Of a stretch of DNA of 64,000 nucleotides, positions 1 through 10,420 are shown in pieces (the stretch's first letter is position 1; each line of letters starts with the position of its first letter). The translations under genes were made by a program, and so were the position numbers. The DNA comes from Theropithecus gelada (lineage: Eukaryota; Chordata; Mammalia; Primates; Cercopithecidae), in NCBI RefSeq assembly GCF_003255815.1, contig NC_037672.1:105870702-105934701 (forward strand). Direction: 5' to 3'. Below the pieces are notes generated by a model. The model was not told where the DNA came from, ran no database searches, and saw only the letters and a list, made by a program, of their open reading frames with translations.

Positions 1-960
1 TTAGGTAGCCATTCAGGAAGAAATTAATTAAACATTTTAACTGGTTATTATTGGTACATGAGAATGTGATGAATTTTTGTATGTTTATTGTGTATCTGGA
101 GAGATAAAATATTATCTATCAAAGTAAATAGCTTTTTAGTGAATTTTTTGGGGTTTTCTAAGTGTGCAATCGTGCACCCTTTGCAAATAATTGTATTTGA
201 ATCTCTTTCTGATAGTAATGTCTGCTTAATTTCTTAAGATGCCATATCTAGGAAATGGTGAAACTGGGCCTGGCGCTGGAATCTGTTGGAGAGATGAGAC
301 TGTGCTTAGATGTCCTGTTCATTCAGGAATGTCTCAGGCAATCTCAGGGCAGGTCTGGCAGGCACAGCCTGGCCTGCTGCAATAGGCATTGACTCGTTGC
401 TTCAGGCTGAGCAAATCTCACTTCTCAGGGCCTCATGGGATCAAGGTAGTTGATTTCTGAGAATTTGACCAACTTTAAAATACTTTGAAATGGAATTACA
501 TTGAAAAAGTTATCTGGAAGGCATCAATTTGGGGCAGAGTTTTTAGATAAGAGGAATTGAGTGAGACTTGCTAGAGGAAGGAAGTGTGTGAGGTTAAGAG
601 CAGCAGTTATCACTGAGAACAAAGAATTGATATAAATATACTGTTCCTTTTGATATGCTATGTACCAAGGCAAAATACTTGCTTCTTGTTTGGGGGTTAT
701 TTGACACAAGTCTGTTTAATTAACATTCTTGTCTAGATGGTCTTATTTGAGAAGATTGCAAAGTTCATGTATCATTGCAGTAGTATTTTGTTTTGTTGTA
801 TTAATAACTTATTGTAACACTCACTGACCTACTAGTACTGGAATTCTGTGTAAGAAATGTGAGCCAGGGATAATGGTAAAAAACAGAGAAGAGGGATAAA
901 CAGAGCAAGTTAATGGAAAAAGAGGAAGAGATTTTTAAAATCACTTATCAATAGACACAT
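1..960. other. unassigned intergenic sequence
   Basis: I see no recognisable gene or repeat here. The short reading frames are uninformative and AT-rich. A moderately GC-rich patch lies at about 265-430. Confidence 0.5.
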
Positions 961-1243
961 CCTGCCTGTTATCCCGGCACTTTGGGATGCCAAGGTGGGC
1001 AGACCACTTGAGGTCAGGAGTTTGAGACCAGCCTGGCCAACATGGTGAAACCCCATCTCTACTAAAAATACAAAAACTAGCCAGGTGTGGTGGTGCACAC
1101 CTGTAGTACCAGCTACTCAGGAGGCTGAGGCAGGAGAATCGCTTGAACCCAGCAGGCAGAGGCTGCAGTGAGCCGATACTGCACCACTGCACTCCAGTCT
1201 GAGCAACAGAGACTCTGTCTCAAAAAAAAAAAAAAAAAAAAAA
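961..1243 (+). mobile_element. AluS-like SINE, 5' truncated
   Basis: The left arm begins inside the A-box region and lacks the first 20 or so bases. The middle A-rich linker, the right arm and a 22-base poly-A tail (1222-1243) are present. The left arm reads like AluS (cttgaggtcaggagtttgagaccagcctggccaac). Reading frames on the opposite strand are antisense Alu. Confidence 0.92.
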
Positions 1244-1288
1244 GGTGCGTCCTAGTACATAACATTAGGTTTAAGACTGTATACTCTA

Positions 1289-1448
1289 GGCCGGGCGCAG
1301 TGGCTCACGCCTGTAATCCCAGCACTTTGGGAGGCCGAGGCGGGCAGATCACAAGGTCAGGAGTTCGAGACCATCCTGGCTAACATGGTGAAAACCCGTC
1401 TCTACTAAAAATACAAAAAAAAAAAAAAAAAAAAAAAAGAAAAGAAAA
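1289..1448 (+). mobile_element. AluY left monomer ending at the middle A-rich linker
   Basis: The 5' end is complete (ggccgggcgc) and the AluY-type left arm reads acaaggtcaggagttcgaga. The element stops at the internal A-rich linker, which has grown to a long A tract, and has no right arm. The direct repeat aagactgtata flanks it (1274-1284 and 1449-1459), so this is one retrotransposition event rather than a later deletion. It sits in the edge of a MIR. Confidence 0.85.
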
Positions 1449-1462
1449 AAGACTGTATATTA

Positions 1463-1665
1463 TAGAGCCAGACTACCTAGGTTCTTATTCTAGCTTGCCA
1501 CTTGACAGTTATGTGAACTCAGTTTCTCAATGTTCCCATCTTCAAAATAAGGGATAATGTGATTTACTTCATAGAATTGTTGTGAAAATAAATGAGTTAA
1601 ATAATGTAAAGGGCTTAGACACCATCTCAGGCACCTAGTAACCGGTCAAGTTTTATTACTATAAG
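1463..1665 (+). repeat. MIR SINE
   Basis: The order of motifs matches a MIR core: a 'gagccagactacctaggttc' start, 'cttgccacttgacagttatgtgaact', 'tcaaaataagggataatg', 'ttgttgtgaaaataaatgagttaa' and 'aggcacctagta'. The element is old and diverged. Confidence 0.8.
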
Positions 1666-1724
1666 ATTTCCTACAAACATTAAACATATACACCACATTA
1701 GCCACCTTTTCAAAAATGTTCCTT

Positions 1725-2019
1725 AGCCAGGCGTGGTGACTCATGCCTGTAATCCCAGCACTTTGGGAGGCAGAGGTGGGTGAATCACCTGAGGTCAGGG
1801 GTTCAAGACCAGCCTGACCAACATGGTGAAACCCCATCTCCACTAAAAATACAAAAATTAGCCGGGCATGGTAGTGCATGCCTGTAATCCCAGCTACTTG
1901 GGAGGCTGAGGCAGGAGAATCACTTGAACCTGGAAGGCGGAGGTTAGAGTGAGCCAAGATTGTTCCATTGCACTCCAGCCTGGGCAACAGAGCAAAACTC
2001 TATCTAAAAAAAAAAAAAA
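1725..2019 (+). mobile_element. AluS-like SINE, full length
   Basis: This is a dimeric Alu with both arms and a 14-base poly-A tail (2006-2019). The left arm reads acctgaggtcaggggttcaagaccagcctgaccaac, which is AluS type. A short imperfect duplication ending in gttcctt flanks it (about 1717-1723 and 2020-2026). Confidence 0.93.
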
Positions 2020-2345
2020 GTTCCTTGTTATTTTCCTACCCCAGTGTTCTCAGAGGGTGCCTTTCTGAGGTGGCTCCTTGGGTGCCTCTGTAACTTAAAA
2101 TTTAGGTAAAACATTTTACTGTCAGAATTCAAAGAACCACATGCTTTGGGTTATTTTATATTTATGAGACTTAATTCCAGTTTATGTTCCAACTTGTACA
2201 TCACATTCTTTACCTGATTTATTGCTACTTGTAATAATACTATTTATAACACTTTTCATCCTTAGTTCTCTCAAGTTTTACATACCTCAATTCATTCCAG
2301 GTAAGTAAGTGGGTGGTAAGTAGTAGAATCTCTCATTTCTCAAGC

Positions 2346-2370
2346 AAAAAAAAAAAAAAAAAAAAAAAAA
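2346..2370. repeat. isolated poly-A tract (25 A)
   Basis: An uninterrupted run of A is attached to no element I can recognise. It could be the tail of a very short or decayed retrocopy, or a simple homopolymer. Confidence 0.8.
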
Positions 2371-2509
2371 CCCTAAAGGCACAATAGTGAACTGACGCCC
2401 AACAAATTAGGGGTAGAGTTGGTAATATGATCATGGGGCTGACTCATTACTCAGGCCTCTGAGCTCTGAGGCACTTTCACAAAATAGCTCATTTCTTTAA
2501 TGGAGGTGA

Positions 2510-2740
2510 TTGTGGTGGGCACAGGCTTTGTGGTCAGGTCAGACAGATTTGCTTTCAAATCCACTCTACCATATACAAACTGTAGAGTCTTGGGAAAGTT
2601 CCTTGAATGCTTTCAGGTTCTATATCTTCCTCTGTAAATTGGAAATGATAATTTTGCCTTCTTTATAGGTTTGGGGTAGGCAAATAGGTAAGGAAGTGGT
2701 GGATCGAATAACACATGGAAGATGATCAATAATTGTGGTC
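2510..2740 (+). repeat. MIR SINE
   Basis: MIR order is seen: 'tgtggtcaggtcagacagatttg', 'caaatccactctacca', 'gtcttgggaaagttcc', 'cctctgtaaattggaaatgataatttt'. It is diverged. Confidence 0.75.
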
Positions 2741-3000
2741 TTTTCTTTGCTTTGAATTTGTGTCTTTCAGACCATCTTCTCTTGAGCTCCTATCATTTTA
2801 AACAACCTCTTGCATAAATATTTGAGTCTAACTTTTACAAAGGGAACTGTTAGCTTGGACCTTCAGTAAGGTGGCTTCTGTTTGAATTCTGTTCTTCATC
2901 TATCTGCCATTGCAGTTTGGATTATGTAGAGTTACATGATCTGGTCCTGTGTTATACGAGGTGGAAGAGAGGGAAATGTGGAGCATTGTAAAGAATATTG

Positions 3001-3190
3001 TGGTTGGAATTTTCTAAACTTCAGCATATCAGAATCACCTGACATACTACATGGATTCCTGGGCCCCACCCCAGAGTTTCTGGTTTAGTATGTCTGAGGT
3101 GGGACCTGAAGATTTTTGTTTCTAACAATATTTAGGTGATGCTGATAAGGCTGGTCTGGGTCCCATACTGCTAGAATCACTGGGTTAGGG
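3001..3190. mobile_element. MER5A-type hAT-Charlie MITE
   Basis: The sequence follows MER5A closely: 'cttcagcatatcagaatcacctg', 'ctgggccccaccccagagtttctg', 'gaggtgggacctgaagatttt', 'aggtgatgctgataaggctgg' and a terminal 'agaatcactgg'. It is a non-autonomous DNA transposon with near full-length ends and no coding capacity. Confidence 0.88.
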
Positions 3191-3905
3191 TGATGGAGAC
3201 CTGCAAAATCTCAATGACTTACAACAACAGAGGTTTAGTACTCACAAAATATAACCCGCATGAGTCAGCTTTTTACATGGACTATTATGTTTTTGTATAG
3301 TCAGCCTCTCCAAGGTGCTAAGCTCCTAAGCAGCATGGTCACCATTTTGGTTTTATGTTTTTCACAGCATTTAATTCAGAGCTCAACACAAATTCGATTC
3401 CCAGTGAAGACTTCTTGAGCTATACCTAGAGAAGATCAACAGAAGATTTCTGGCTTTTTATTTCGTGCTACTTTAAAAAATTGCTCCTTCCATATAGAGG
3501 TCTGAGGTCACACGGGCTTTTAGCAAGGCTAGGACAGATCCATTATTATTATAAATGGAAAATGTAAAAGTCAAGACATATGCAATATGTATATATTTAG
3601 CTACACCTCATATTATTCAAACAAAACAAAACAAAAACCCTAAACCCTCTAAAGGGAGGGGAGAGCAAATATTCTAGTGATGAGAGCCAATATAGTTACT
3701 ATTTTTATATCATAAGTTTCACTCTGAGCTTCTGGTAACAATAAGAGAAGTGTGATGGATTGCATAATTATTTCCTCATCCCTCACCCATCCACTGCCTT
3801 GATCTGTTCCACCGCCATCTGGTCTCCTTCGCTTTCCAGTTTCCTTTCTCTGTGCTGGTCCTCAATTGCTGCTTACAGTCTTCCTCAAATTCCTTTCCTG
3901 GCTTT
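3191..3905. other. unassigned intergenic sequence
   Basis: Nothing is supported here beyond a short (AAAAC)n-like patch at 3619-3637. Confidence 0.45.
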
Positions 3906-3921
3906 AAGAAGTTAACATCTC
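3906..3921 (+). repeat. left target-site duplication of the 3.9-5.7 kb L1
   Basis: The 16 bases aagaagttaacatctc occur here and, without mismatch, at 5750-5765 directly after the L1 poly-A tail. The last bases overlap the L1 end, because the inverted segment also ends in atctc. Confidence 0.93.
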
Positions 3922-5000
3922 ATTGTGGTTTTGATTTGCATTTCTCTGATGGCCAGTGATGATGAGCATTTTTTCATATGTCTGTTGGCTGTATGAATGT
4001 CTTCTTTTGAGAAATGTCTGTTCATATCCTTTGCCCACTTTTTGATGGGGTTGTTTGTTTTTTTCTTGTAAATTTGTTTGAGTTCTTTGTAGGTTCTGGA
4101 TATTAGCCCTTTGTCAGATGAGTAGATTGCAAAAATTTTCTCCCATTCTGTAGGTTGCCTGTTCACTCTGATGGTAGTTTCTTTTGCTGTGCAGAAGCTC
4201 TTTAGTTTAATTAGATCCCATTTGTCAATTTTAGCTTTTGCTGCCATTGCTTTTGGTGTTTTAGACATGAAGTCTTTGCCCATGCCTATGTCCTGAATGG
4301 TACTACCTAGGTTTTCCTCTAGGATTTTTATGGTATTAGGTCTAACATTTAAGTCTCTAATCCATCTTGAATTAATTTTCGTATAAGGAGTAAGGAAAGG
4401 ATCCAGTTTCAGCTTTCTACTTATGGCTAGCCAATTTTCCCAGCACCATTTATTAAATAGGGAATCCTTTCCCCATTTCTTGTTTCTCTCAGGTTTGTCA
4501 AAGATCAGATGGCTGTAGATGTGTGGTATTATTTCTGAGGACTCTGTTCTGTTCCATTGGTCTATATCTCTGTTTTGGTACCAGTACCATGCTGTTTTGG
4601 TTACTGTAGCCTTGTAGTATAGTTTGAAGTCAGGTAGCGTGATGCCTCCAGCTTTGTTCTTTTGACTTAGGATTGTCTTGGAGATGCGGGCTCTTTTTTC
4701 ATTCCATATGAACTTTAAAGCAGTTTTTTCCAATTCTGTGAAGAAACTCATTGGTAGCTTGATGGGGATGGCATTGAATCTGTAAATTACCTTGGGCAGT
4801 ATGGCCATTTTCACGATATTGATTCTTCCTATCCATGAGCATGGTATGTTCTTCCATTTGTTTGTGTCCTCTTTTATTTCACTGAGCAGTGGTTTGTAGT
4901 TCTCCTTGAAGAGGTCCTTTACATCCCTTGTAAGTTGGATTCCTAGGTATTTTATTCTCTTTGAAGCAATTGTGAATGGAAGTTCATTCATGATTTGGCT
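3917..5000 (-). mobile_element. L1 (L1PA-like), inverted 5' segment with ORF2 fragment
   Basis: Read on the minus strand, this is L1 ORF2 downstream of the reverse-transcriptase catalytic core. It starts with sequence encoding NELPFTIASKRIKYLGIQL and runs open for about 360 residues to the 'gcaaatcaaaaccacaatgagat' region. No stop codon or frameshift interrupts this part, so the copy is fairly young. The frame 3912-5066 is longer only because it runs through the junction at about 5000 into the antisense of the other segment. It is a 5'-truncated, dead copy with no promoter, ORF1, endonuclease or RT active site. Confidence 0.93.
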
Positions 5001-5749
5001 CAAAACCACAATGAGATACCATCTCACACCAGTTAGAATGGCGATCATTAAAAAGTCAGGAAACAACAGGTGCTGGAGGGGATGTGGAGAAATAGGAACA
5101 CTTTTACACTGTTGGTGGGATTGTAAACTAGTTCAACCATTATGGAAAACAGTATGGCGATTCCTCAAGGATCTAGAACTAGATGTACCATATGACCCAG
5201 CCATCCCATTGCTGGGGATATACCCAAAGGATTATAAATTATGCTGCTATAAAGACACATGCACACGTATGTTTATTGCAGCACTATTCACAATAGCAAA
5301 GACTTGGAATCAACCCAAATGTCCATCAGTGACAGATTGGATTAAGAAAATGTGGCACATATACACCATGGAATACTATGCAGCCATAAAAAAGGATGAG
5401 TTTGCGTCCTTTGTAGGGACATGGATGCAGCTGGAAACCATCATTCTTAGCAAACTATCACAAGAACAGAAAACCAAACACCGCATGTTCTCACTCATAG
5501 GTGGGAACTGAACAATGAGATCACTTGGACTCAGGAAGGGGAACATCACACACCGGGGCCTATCATGGGGAGGGGGGAGGGGGGAGGGGGGAGGGATTGC
5601 ATTGGGAGTTATACCTGATGTAAATGACGAGTTGATGGGTGCAGCAGACCAACATGGCACAAGTATACATATGTAACAAACCTGCACGTTATGCACATGT
5701 ACCCTACAACTTAAAGTATAATAATAATAAATAAATTAAAAAAAAAAAA
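5001..5749 (+). mobile_element. L1 (L1PA-like), 3' segment: ORF2 C-terminus, 3' UTR and poly-A
   Basis: The segment begins at L1 'caaaaccacaatgagatacc', the point at which the inverted piece ends, and runs forward. ORF2 is open to its normal stop at about 5509-5511. It includes the Cys-rich motif (CWRGC…HCWWDC) and the standard C-terminal SLIGGN. The 3' UTR (5512-5734) carries the L1 G-tract, and a poly-A tail follows. With 3917-5000 it makes one twin-primed insertion. The frame from 4906 starts upstream of the junction and is not a natural start. Confidence 0.95.
5564..5597 (+). repeat. L1 3' UTR G-tract (quadruplex-prone)
   Basis: Runs of four to six G are separated by single A in the L1 3' UTR. 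This polypurine block is typical of primate L1 and can form a G-quadruplex on this strand. Confidence 0.85.
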
Positions 5750-5765
5750 AAGAAGTTAACATCTC
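5750..5765 (+). repeat. right target-site duplication of the L1
   Basis: This is identical to 3906-3921 and marks the 3' boundary of the insertion. Both end pieces, in opposite orientations, therefore arrived in one event. Confidence 0.93.
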
Positions 5766-6734
5766 TTCTTTTTATTCTTCTTATACTGTGTCCTTGAAGT
5801 CTAAGTGAGATGTATGTGTTCTTATGGCTTTAACCCAATGACCTCTACTAAATCACTCCTTCAGGGAGGCAGGGAGGCAGGGAGACAGGGAGGACATTCT
5901 GTCTTCTCCAGCGATCCCAGGTGTGCAGGCTGTGCTTGGCATCAGAAAGGTCACTTGGCAGGCAGCAAGGCCCATGGTAGAACTCTGGTTCTTCAGGAGA
6001 AGAAAATCAGAATGATGCAAGTGCCAGACTCTAAGGGAATACAGCTGTGGCAAATCGGTTTCCTCTTGAGTGTAGTGGCTTCCTAGAGAAAGATCCTGAA
6101 GTCACTTCTAGAGTCTGCAGGAAAGAATGCTGTGATCAATTGTTGACGTCTGCTGAGATGTTTTCTATTCCTGCATTTTGTAGTAAGCCAACTACTAAGA
6201 TTGTATCTTAGGCCCAATAAAGAAAAAGATATGGTCCAGAATTGGGTTATACATGAGAGCTTGTTCTCAAAAACAAGAAAGAAGCCCAGTTCCTAGAACT
6301 AGGTTAGCAAAGGACTAGACATACATTGATTTAATACTCCAGTCACCTGAATACTGAATTGGGACTCCTTAATTATAATATGTTCTGATTGTTGTGGGGC
6401 CTGGAATAGGGCTGAGGCTATACTTTGTGGTCTCCTGGCTCAAGCTTGAGGGAGGAAAAGGCTTGGGAGAACCAGGCAATTTGGTAGGAATAATGTTGGC
6501 TAGTAGACACTTTGTGGCTTGCCAACTGGTGACCCTTAAGGGTATTTTGGATACAAAGGGACCTCCTGTGGAGTGTACCTCTTGAGTCTGCTCCAGCTCT
6601 CCTGTGACCAGGACAATTTTCCCACTCCTCTAATCATCAACATCCCATGACCAGAAAAAGAACAGCTTCAAGATAGAAGAGATGTAAACATTTATTAAAC
6701 TAATTCCTTTATAATATTGATTATTTAGTATCTA
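5766..6734. other. unassigned intergenic sequence
   Basis: A short purine repeat (gggaggca)n lies at 5864-5893. The frames at 5805-6086 and 6394-6585 show no family features and no supporting signals. Nothing else is recognised. Confidence 0.45.
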
Positions 6735-6860
6735 CTAATCAGGAGACCTAGGTTCTAGTTCTAGTCCTGCTAATAACTTACTGGTTTGGGGCAAATCACT
6801 TACCTTTGCAGGGCTTCAGTTGTCCTCATCTTTAAAATAAGGGGCTTCGGTTAATCTTCA
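6735..6860 (+). repeat. MIR SINE fragment
   Basis: MIR-like order: 'gagacctaggttctagttctagtcctg', 'taacttactggtttggggcaaatcacttacc', 'tcatctttaaaataagggg'. Confidence 0.75.
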
Positions 6861-6919
6861 TGATCGATTCATGCCCATAAAGTTTAATGAGCTTTGATTT
6901 AGCCTCCCAGAAAAGTGTC

Positions 6920-7065
6920 CAATAAATTTCATTTATTCTACAAATATTCACTGTATATCTCTTCTGAACTGTACACTAGGCTGGGCACTAGGAATACAAA
7001 GTCACACATTCCCATCCTTTCCCTAGGGGCTTGCAGTTTAATGGGGATCAATGTGTAATCACATT
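6920..7065 (-). repeat. L2 LINE 3' end
   Basis: This is the antisense L2 3' terminus: 'catttattctacaaatattcactg', 'ctaggctgggcactaggaatacaaag', 'cttgcagtttaatgggga'. Confidence 0.7.
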
Positions 7066-7071
7066 GAGCAG

Positions 7072-7290
7072 AGAATAGTGTAACTGCTAAGAGGACAGGT
7101 TCTAGAGCCAGCCTGCTCAGACGTGAATCTCAGCTCACACATTTCCTATGTATGACACTGGGCAACTTTCTTAACCTCTCTATGCCTCCGTTTCCTTATT
7201 TTCAAATGGGGTCCATCTCATTTGGATGATATGAGAATTAAATGAGTTAATAGAAAACTATATATCATTAAAATATTTGCTGGTGGTATT
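7072..7290 (+). repeat. MIR SINE
   Basis: Nearly full-length MIR order: 'aggttctagagccagcctgctc', 'gaatctcagctcacacatttcc', 'tgacactgggcaactttcttaacctc', 'tttcaaatggggtcc', 'gagaattaaatgagttaat'. Confidence 0.85.
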
Positions 7291-7967
7291 AGACAAGTGA
7301 GTTTTTAAAGAGTGATATTTTGGGGAATTCTCATCTCTCATTCAAACCAGGGTAACTATCTTCAAAGGTTTTATAAATTAGGCATCTGTGTAATATTTAA
7401 TTTGAAGAAAAGATTCTACTGCATACGCAAACAAACACAAGAAGTTTAAATACCAAGGCTTCTGGCATCATATAAGGGAGTATTTTCTTGATTAAAATTA
7501 TGTCTAAACTCAGGCAAATTGGATCATACCTGGCTACAATCTATACTCTATTAAAGAACCATCGTGGATGATGGAACTGTTCACAAGACAGAGGTAAGTA
7601 ACCATTATCCTGCTTGAGAATCACCAACTCAACAGTGCACAGAAAGCCGCATGCCCAGCTCCTTCATTTATGGAAGGAAGGGGTGAAGGGACTCATCTTG
7701 GATAACAAAAGCTTATTAGGAAAGACCCTGCTCTGGCCTCTGGGTTTGGCCCTTTCTAGACCACTGTGATCCTGGGGGTTTTTTATGGATGGAATACTTA
7801 GAGTCTGATCTGATTGATTGGCTTGAATTTTATTTTTTTCATCATTAATGTTTCTGAGTGTACCTCTAAAAGGTAAGGACCCATAATACCATTATCACAA
7901 GAACAGTTAACAATAATTCCTTAATGTTGTAAAACATCAAGTTAATGTTCCAATTTTAGATTTTGAC
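7291..7967. other. unassigned intergenic sequence
   Basis: No gene, RNA or repeat is recognised in this stretch. Confidence 0.4.
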
Positions 7968-8224
7968 ACAAGGTTTAAAGTCAAGCTGACCAGGTTTGTG
8001 TGACCTTGGAAATATTGTATAACCTCCTTGGATCTCAGATTCCTTATCTGCGACCTGGGGAAGAGTCTAATATCATTAGAATTGTTGTGAATATTGGATA
8101 AAATTTACGACGTCCTAGTAAGATGCAGCATATGTTAAGAATTTAATAAACCACTGTTGAGATGATGGAAAAAAGTGCCTGGCACATGGCAGATACTTAA
8201 TAAATCTTAGCCAGTATTACTAAG
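7968..8224 (+). repeat. MIR SINE
   Basis: MIR order: 'aagtcaagctgaccaggtttg', 'gtgaccttggaaatattgtataacctcc', 'tcagattccttatctgc', 'gaattgttgtgaatattgga', then 'gtgcctggcacatggcagatacttaata'. A small local insertion appears to separate the last two parts. Confidence 0.75.
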
Positions 8225-8370
8225 CAAACAATTATGATATAATAAGTGCTAGGTCCATAGACAGAAGACCATGCCTGAAGGGCTAGGAAACAAAAACCTT
8301 CTAGAAGAGTGTTAGTGAAGAGGCAGATGGACAAGACCATCTGTGGGGTGGGGAAAGGGCACTCCAGATG
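8225..8370 (-). repeat. probable L2 fragment
   Basis: 'tgatataataagtgctagg' followed by GA-rich text resembles antisense L2 upstream of its 3' end. It is degraded. Confidence 0.4.
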
Positions 8371-8566
8371 GAGGGAGAACTGAACTCAAGGATGGGCAAG
8401 CCACTGGCTCCCAGGTGCCTCTCTAGAAAAGGTACAAAAATACCCCTGGAGAAAGTTAGGAAGGAATATGGTGCCATTTAGCTGTAGTTTTCCCACATTA
8501 TCCCTTATGTAATTGGTGAAATGCAAAGTGGTCTGGCTTCTGTTTTGGACATGTAATATCTGGTTC

Positions 8567-8873
8567 TTTTTTTTTTTTTTTTTTTTTTCTTGAGACAGAG
8601 TTTCGCTCTTGTTGCCCAGGCTGGAGTGCAGTGGCACGATCTAGGCCCACTACAGCCTCTGCCTCCTGGGTTCAAGTGATTCTCCTGCCTCATCCTCCTG
8701 AGTAGCTGGGATTACAGGCACCCGCCACCATGCCTGGCTAATTCTGCATTTTTAGTAGAGATGATGTTTCATCATGTTGGCCAGGCTGGTTTCAAACTCC
8801 TGACCTCAGGTGATCCACCAGCCTCGGCCTCCCAAAGAGCTAGGATTACAGGCTTGAGTCACCATACCCCGCC
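8567..8873 (-). mobile_element. AluS-like SINE, full length
   Basis: An antisense dimeric Alu with a 22-base T tract (8567-8588). An approximate duplication, taatatctggttct (8554-8567) and taatctctggttct (8874-8887), bounds it. The minus-strand frames at 8386-8693 are Alu-derived. Confidence 0.94.
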
Positions 8874-8887
8874 TAATCTCTGGTTCT

Positions 8888-9334
8888 TAATTTGAACACG
8901 TCACAGGGAAAAAATTACTGTGTATAATCCCCACTGTCTTCAAGAAGGGTGGATCTTGGTAACTAGATAATCTTTTGTTTGCAAATCACAAATTCCTCAA
9001 TCTCAGTATAAAGTATTAAGTATGCAAGTTTAGAAAGAGAAACTGGGAAAAGTTAAATAGCTTTACATAAAAAAGGGAGAGATGGGAGATGTACCAAGAA
9101 GATGAAGGAAAAAAGGTAGTATGCTGGAAGGGAAAGAGAGAGGAGACCCCACCCCTGAGGATGTGGGAACTGGGGGAAGGAACACAGTGTCTTTAAACTT
9201 ATTTCTGCCCTGGACTCTTTTGGAGTCCAGCGAAGCCAATGGACTCCTTTTCAAAATTTTTAAACACAAATGAGATATAGGATTTTTGTTATAGTAAAGT
9301 AGTAATCAAACAATTTTTTTAAGCCACATTGTTT
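8888..9334. other. unassigned, purine-rich intergenic sequence
   Basis: A GA-rich stretch lies at 9072-9180. The block at 9205-9320 resembles an old DNA-transposon relic, but I cannot name it. Confidence 0.35.
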
Positions 9335-9412
9335 AGGGGGAAGAAGTGATGGATAGGTAGAGCACTGGAGATTTTTAGGGCAGTGAAACTATTCTGTATG
9401 ATACTATAATGG
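9335..9412 (+). repeat. L1M 3' UTR, left part (split by an LTR)
   Basis: 'gataggtagagcactggaga', 'tagggcagtgaaactattctg' and 'tatgatactataatgg' are the old mammalian L1 3' UTR. The sequence resumes at 10140 after the LTR. Confidence 0.8.
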
Positions 9413-10139
9413 TGTAACCACCCAATGGGTTCACCTTGCCCACTGCCTAGACAGCTGATTTATCAAGACCGGAATTGCAATAAAGAGTAATTTGCACAGA
9501 GCTGGCTGTGTGGGAGACAGGAGTTTTATTATTACTCACATCAGTCTCCCAGAGCATTTAGGGACCAGAGTTTTTAAGGATAATTTGGTGGGTGGGGGGC
9601 CAGTGAGTCAGGAGTGCTGATTGGTTAGGTCAGAGATGAAATCATGGGGAGGTGAGGCCATCCTCTCTCACTGGCTTAGTTCCTGGATGGGGACCACAAG
9701 ACCAGATGAGCCAGTTCATTGATCTGGGTGGTGCCAGCTGATCCATCAAGTCCAGGGTCTGCACAATATCTCAAGAGCTGATCTTGGGTTTTACAATAGT
9801 GATGTTATCCCCTGGAGAGATCTGGGGAGGGTTGGAATCTTGTAGCCTCCAGCTGCCTGACTCCTTCACCGTAATTTCTAATCCTGTGGCTAATTTGTTA
9901 GCCCTATGAAGGCAGTCAAGTCCCCAGACAGGAAGGAGGCTTGTTTTGAAAAAGGGCTGTTATCATCTTTGTTTCAAAATTAAACTGTAAACTAAGTTTC
10001 TCCCAAAAGTTAGTTTGGCCTATGCCCAGGAATGAACAGGGACAGCATGGAGGTTAGAAGCAAGATGGAGTTAATTAAGTCAGGTCTCTTTCACTGTAGT
10101 AATTTTCTCAGTTGTGATTTTGCAATGGTGGTGGTTTCA
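9413..10139 (-). mobile_element. ERV1-class solo LTR (LTR8-like, name tentative)
   Basis: A 727-bp element with TG…CA ends. On the plus strand it opens with tgtaaccacccaatgggttc and closes with ggtggtttca. Antisense to it, a TATA-less promoter-like region and an AATAAA-type signal near the gagttttattattact block (9521-9536) fit a minus-strand LTR. It has an imperfect 4-bp target duplication (atgg 9409-9412, gtgg 10140-10143). There is no internal retroviral sequence on either side, so it is a solo LTR left by recombination. The class is likely; the subfamily name is from memory. Confidence 0.75.
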
Positions 10140-10420
10140 GTGGTGAATAGGTGACATTATACATGCCAAAACGCATACAATGTACATCACCAAAAGTGAA
10201 CCCTAGTGTACACTATGGACTTTGGGTGACAATGGTTTGTCAATGTTGGTTCAGCAATTGTAACAAATGGTACCATTCTGGTGCAGGATATCCATAGTGG
10301 AGGAGGCTCCGCATGCATATGGGGGGAAGGGACATGGGAACTCTGTATCTTCTACTTCATTTTGGTGTGAATCTAACAGTACGTTAAAAAATAGTCTATA
10401 TGTTTTAAAAATCCTACATT
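10140..10420 (+). repeat. L1M 3' UTR, right part
   Basis: It continues the 9335-9412 piece: 'gacattatacatgccaaaacgcata', 'gaaccctagtgtacactatggac', 'caattgtaacaaatggtacc', 'gtgtgaatctaacagtacgtta'. Together they form one old L1 3' end interrupted by the LTR. Confidence 0.85.

Noticed and set aside
910..1987. Minus-strand frames with 'GFHHVGQAGLKLLTSS'-type peptides
   Set aside because: Standard antisense Alu translation; the same peptides recur at every Alu in the window.
3638..3648. ccctaaaccct, a plant-type telomere-like word
   Set aside because: One and a half units only, in the wrong kind of genome; chance.
3912..5066. A 384-codon minus-strand gene
   Set aside because: It is L1 ORF2 post-RT sequence in the inverted half of a twin-primed L1; the first residues come from antisense of the other half.
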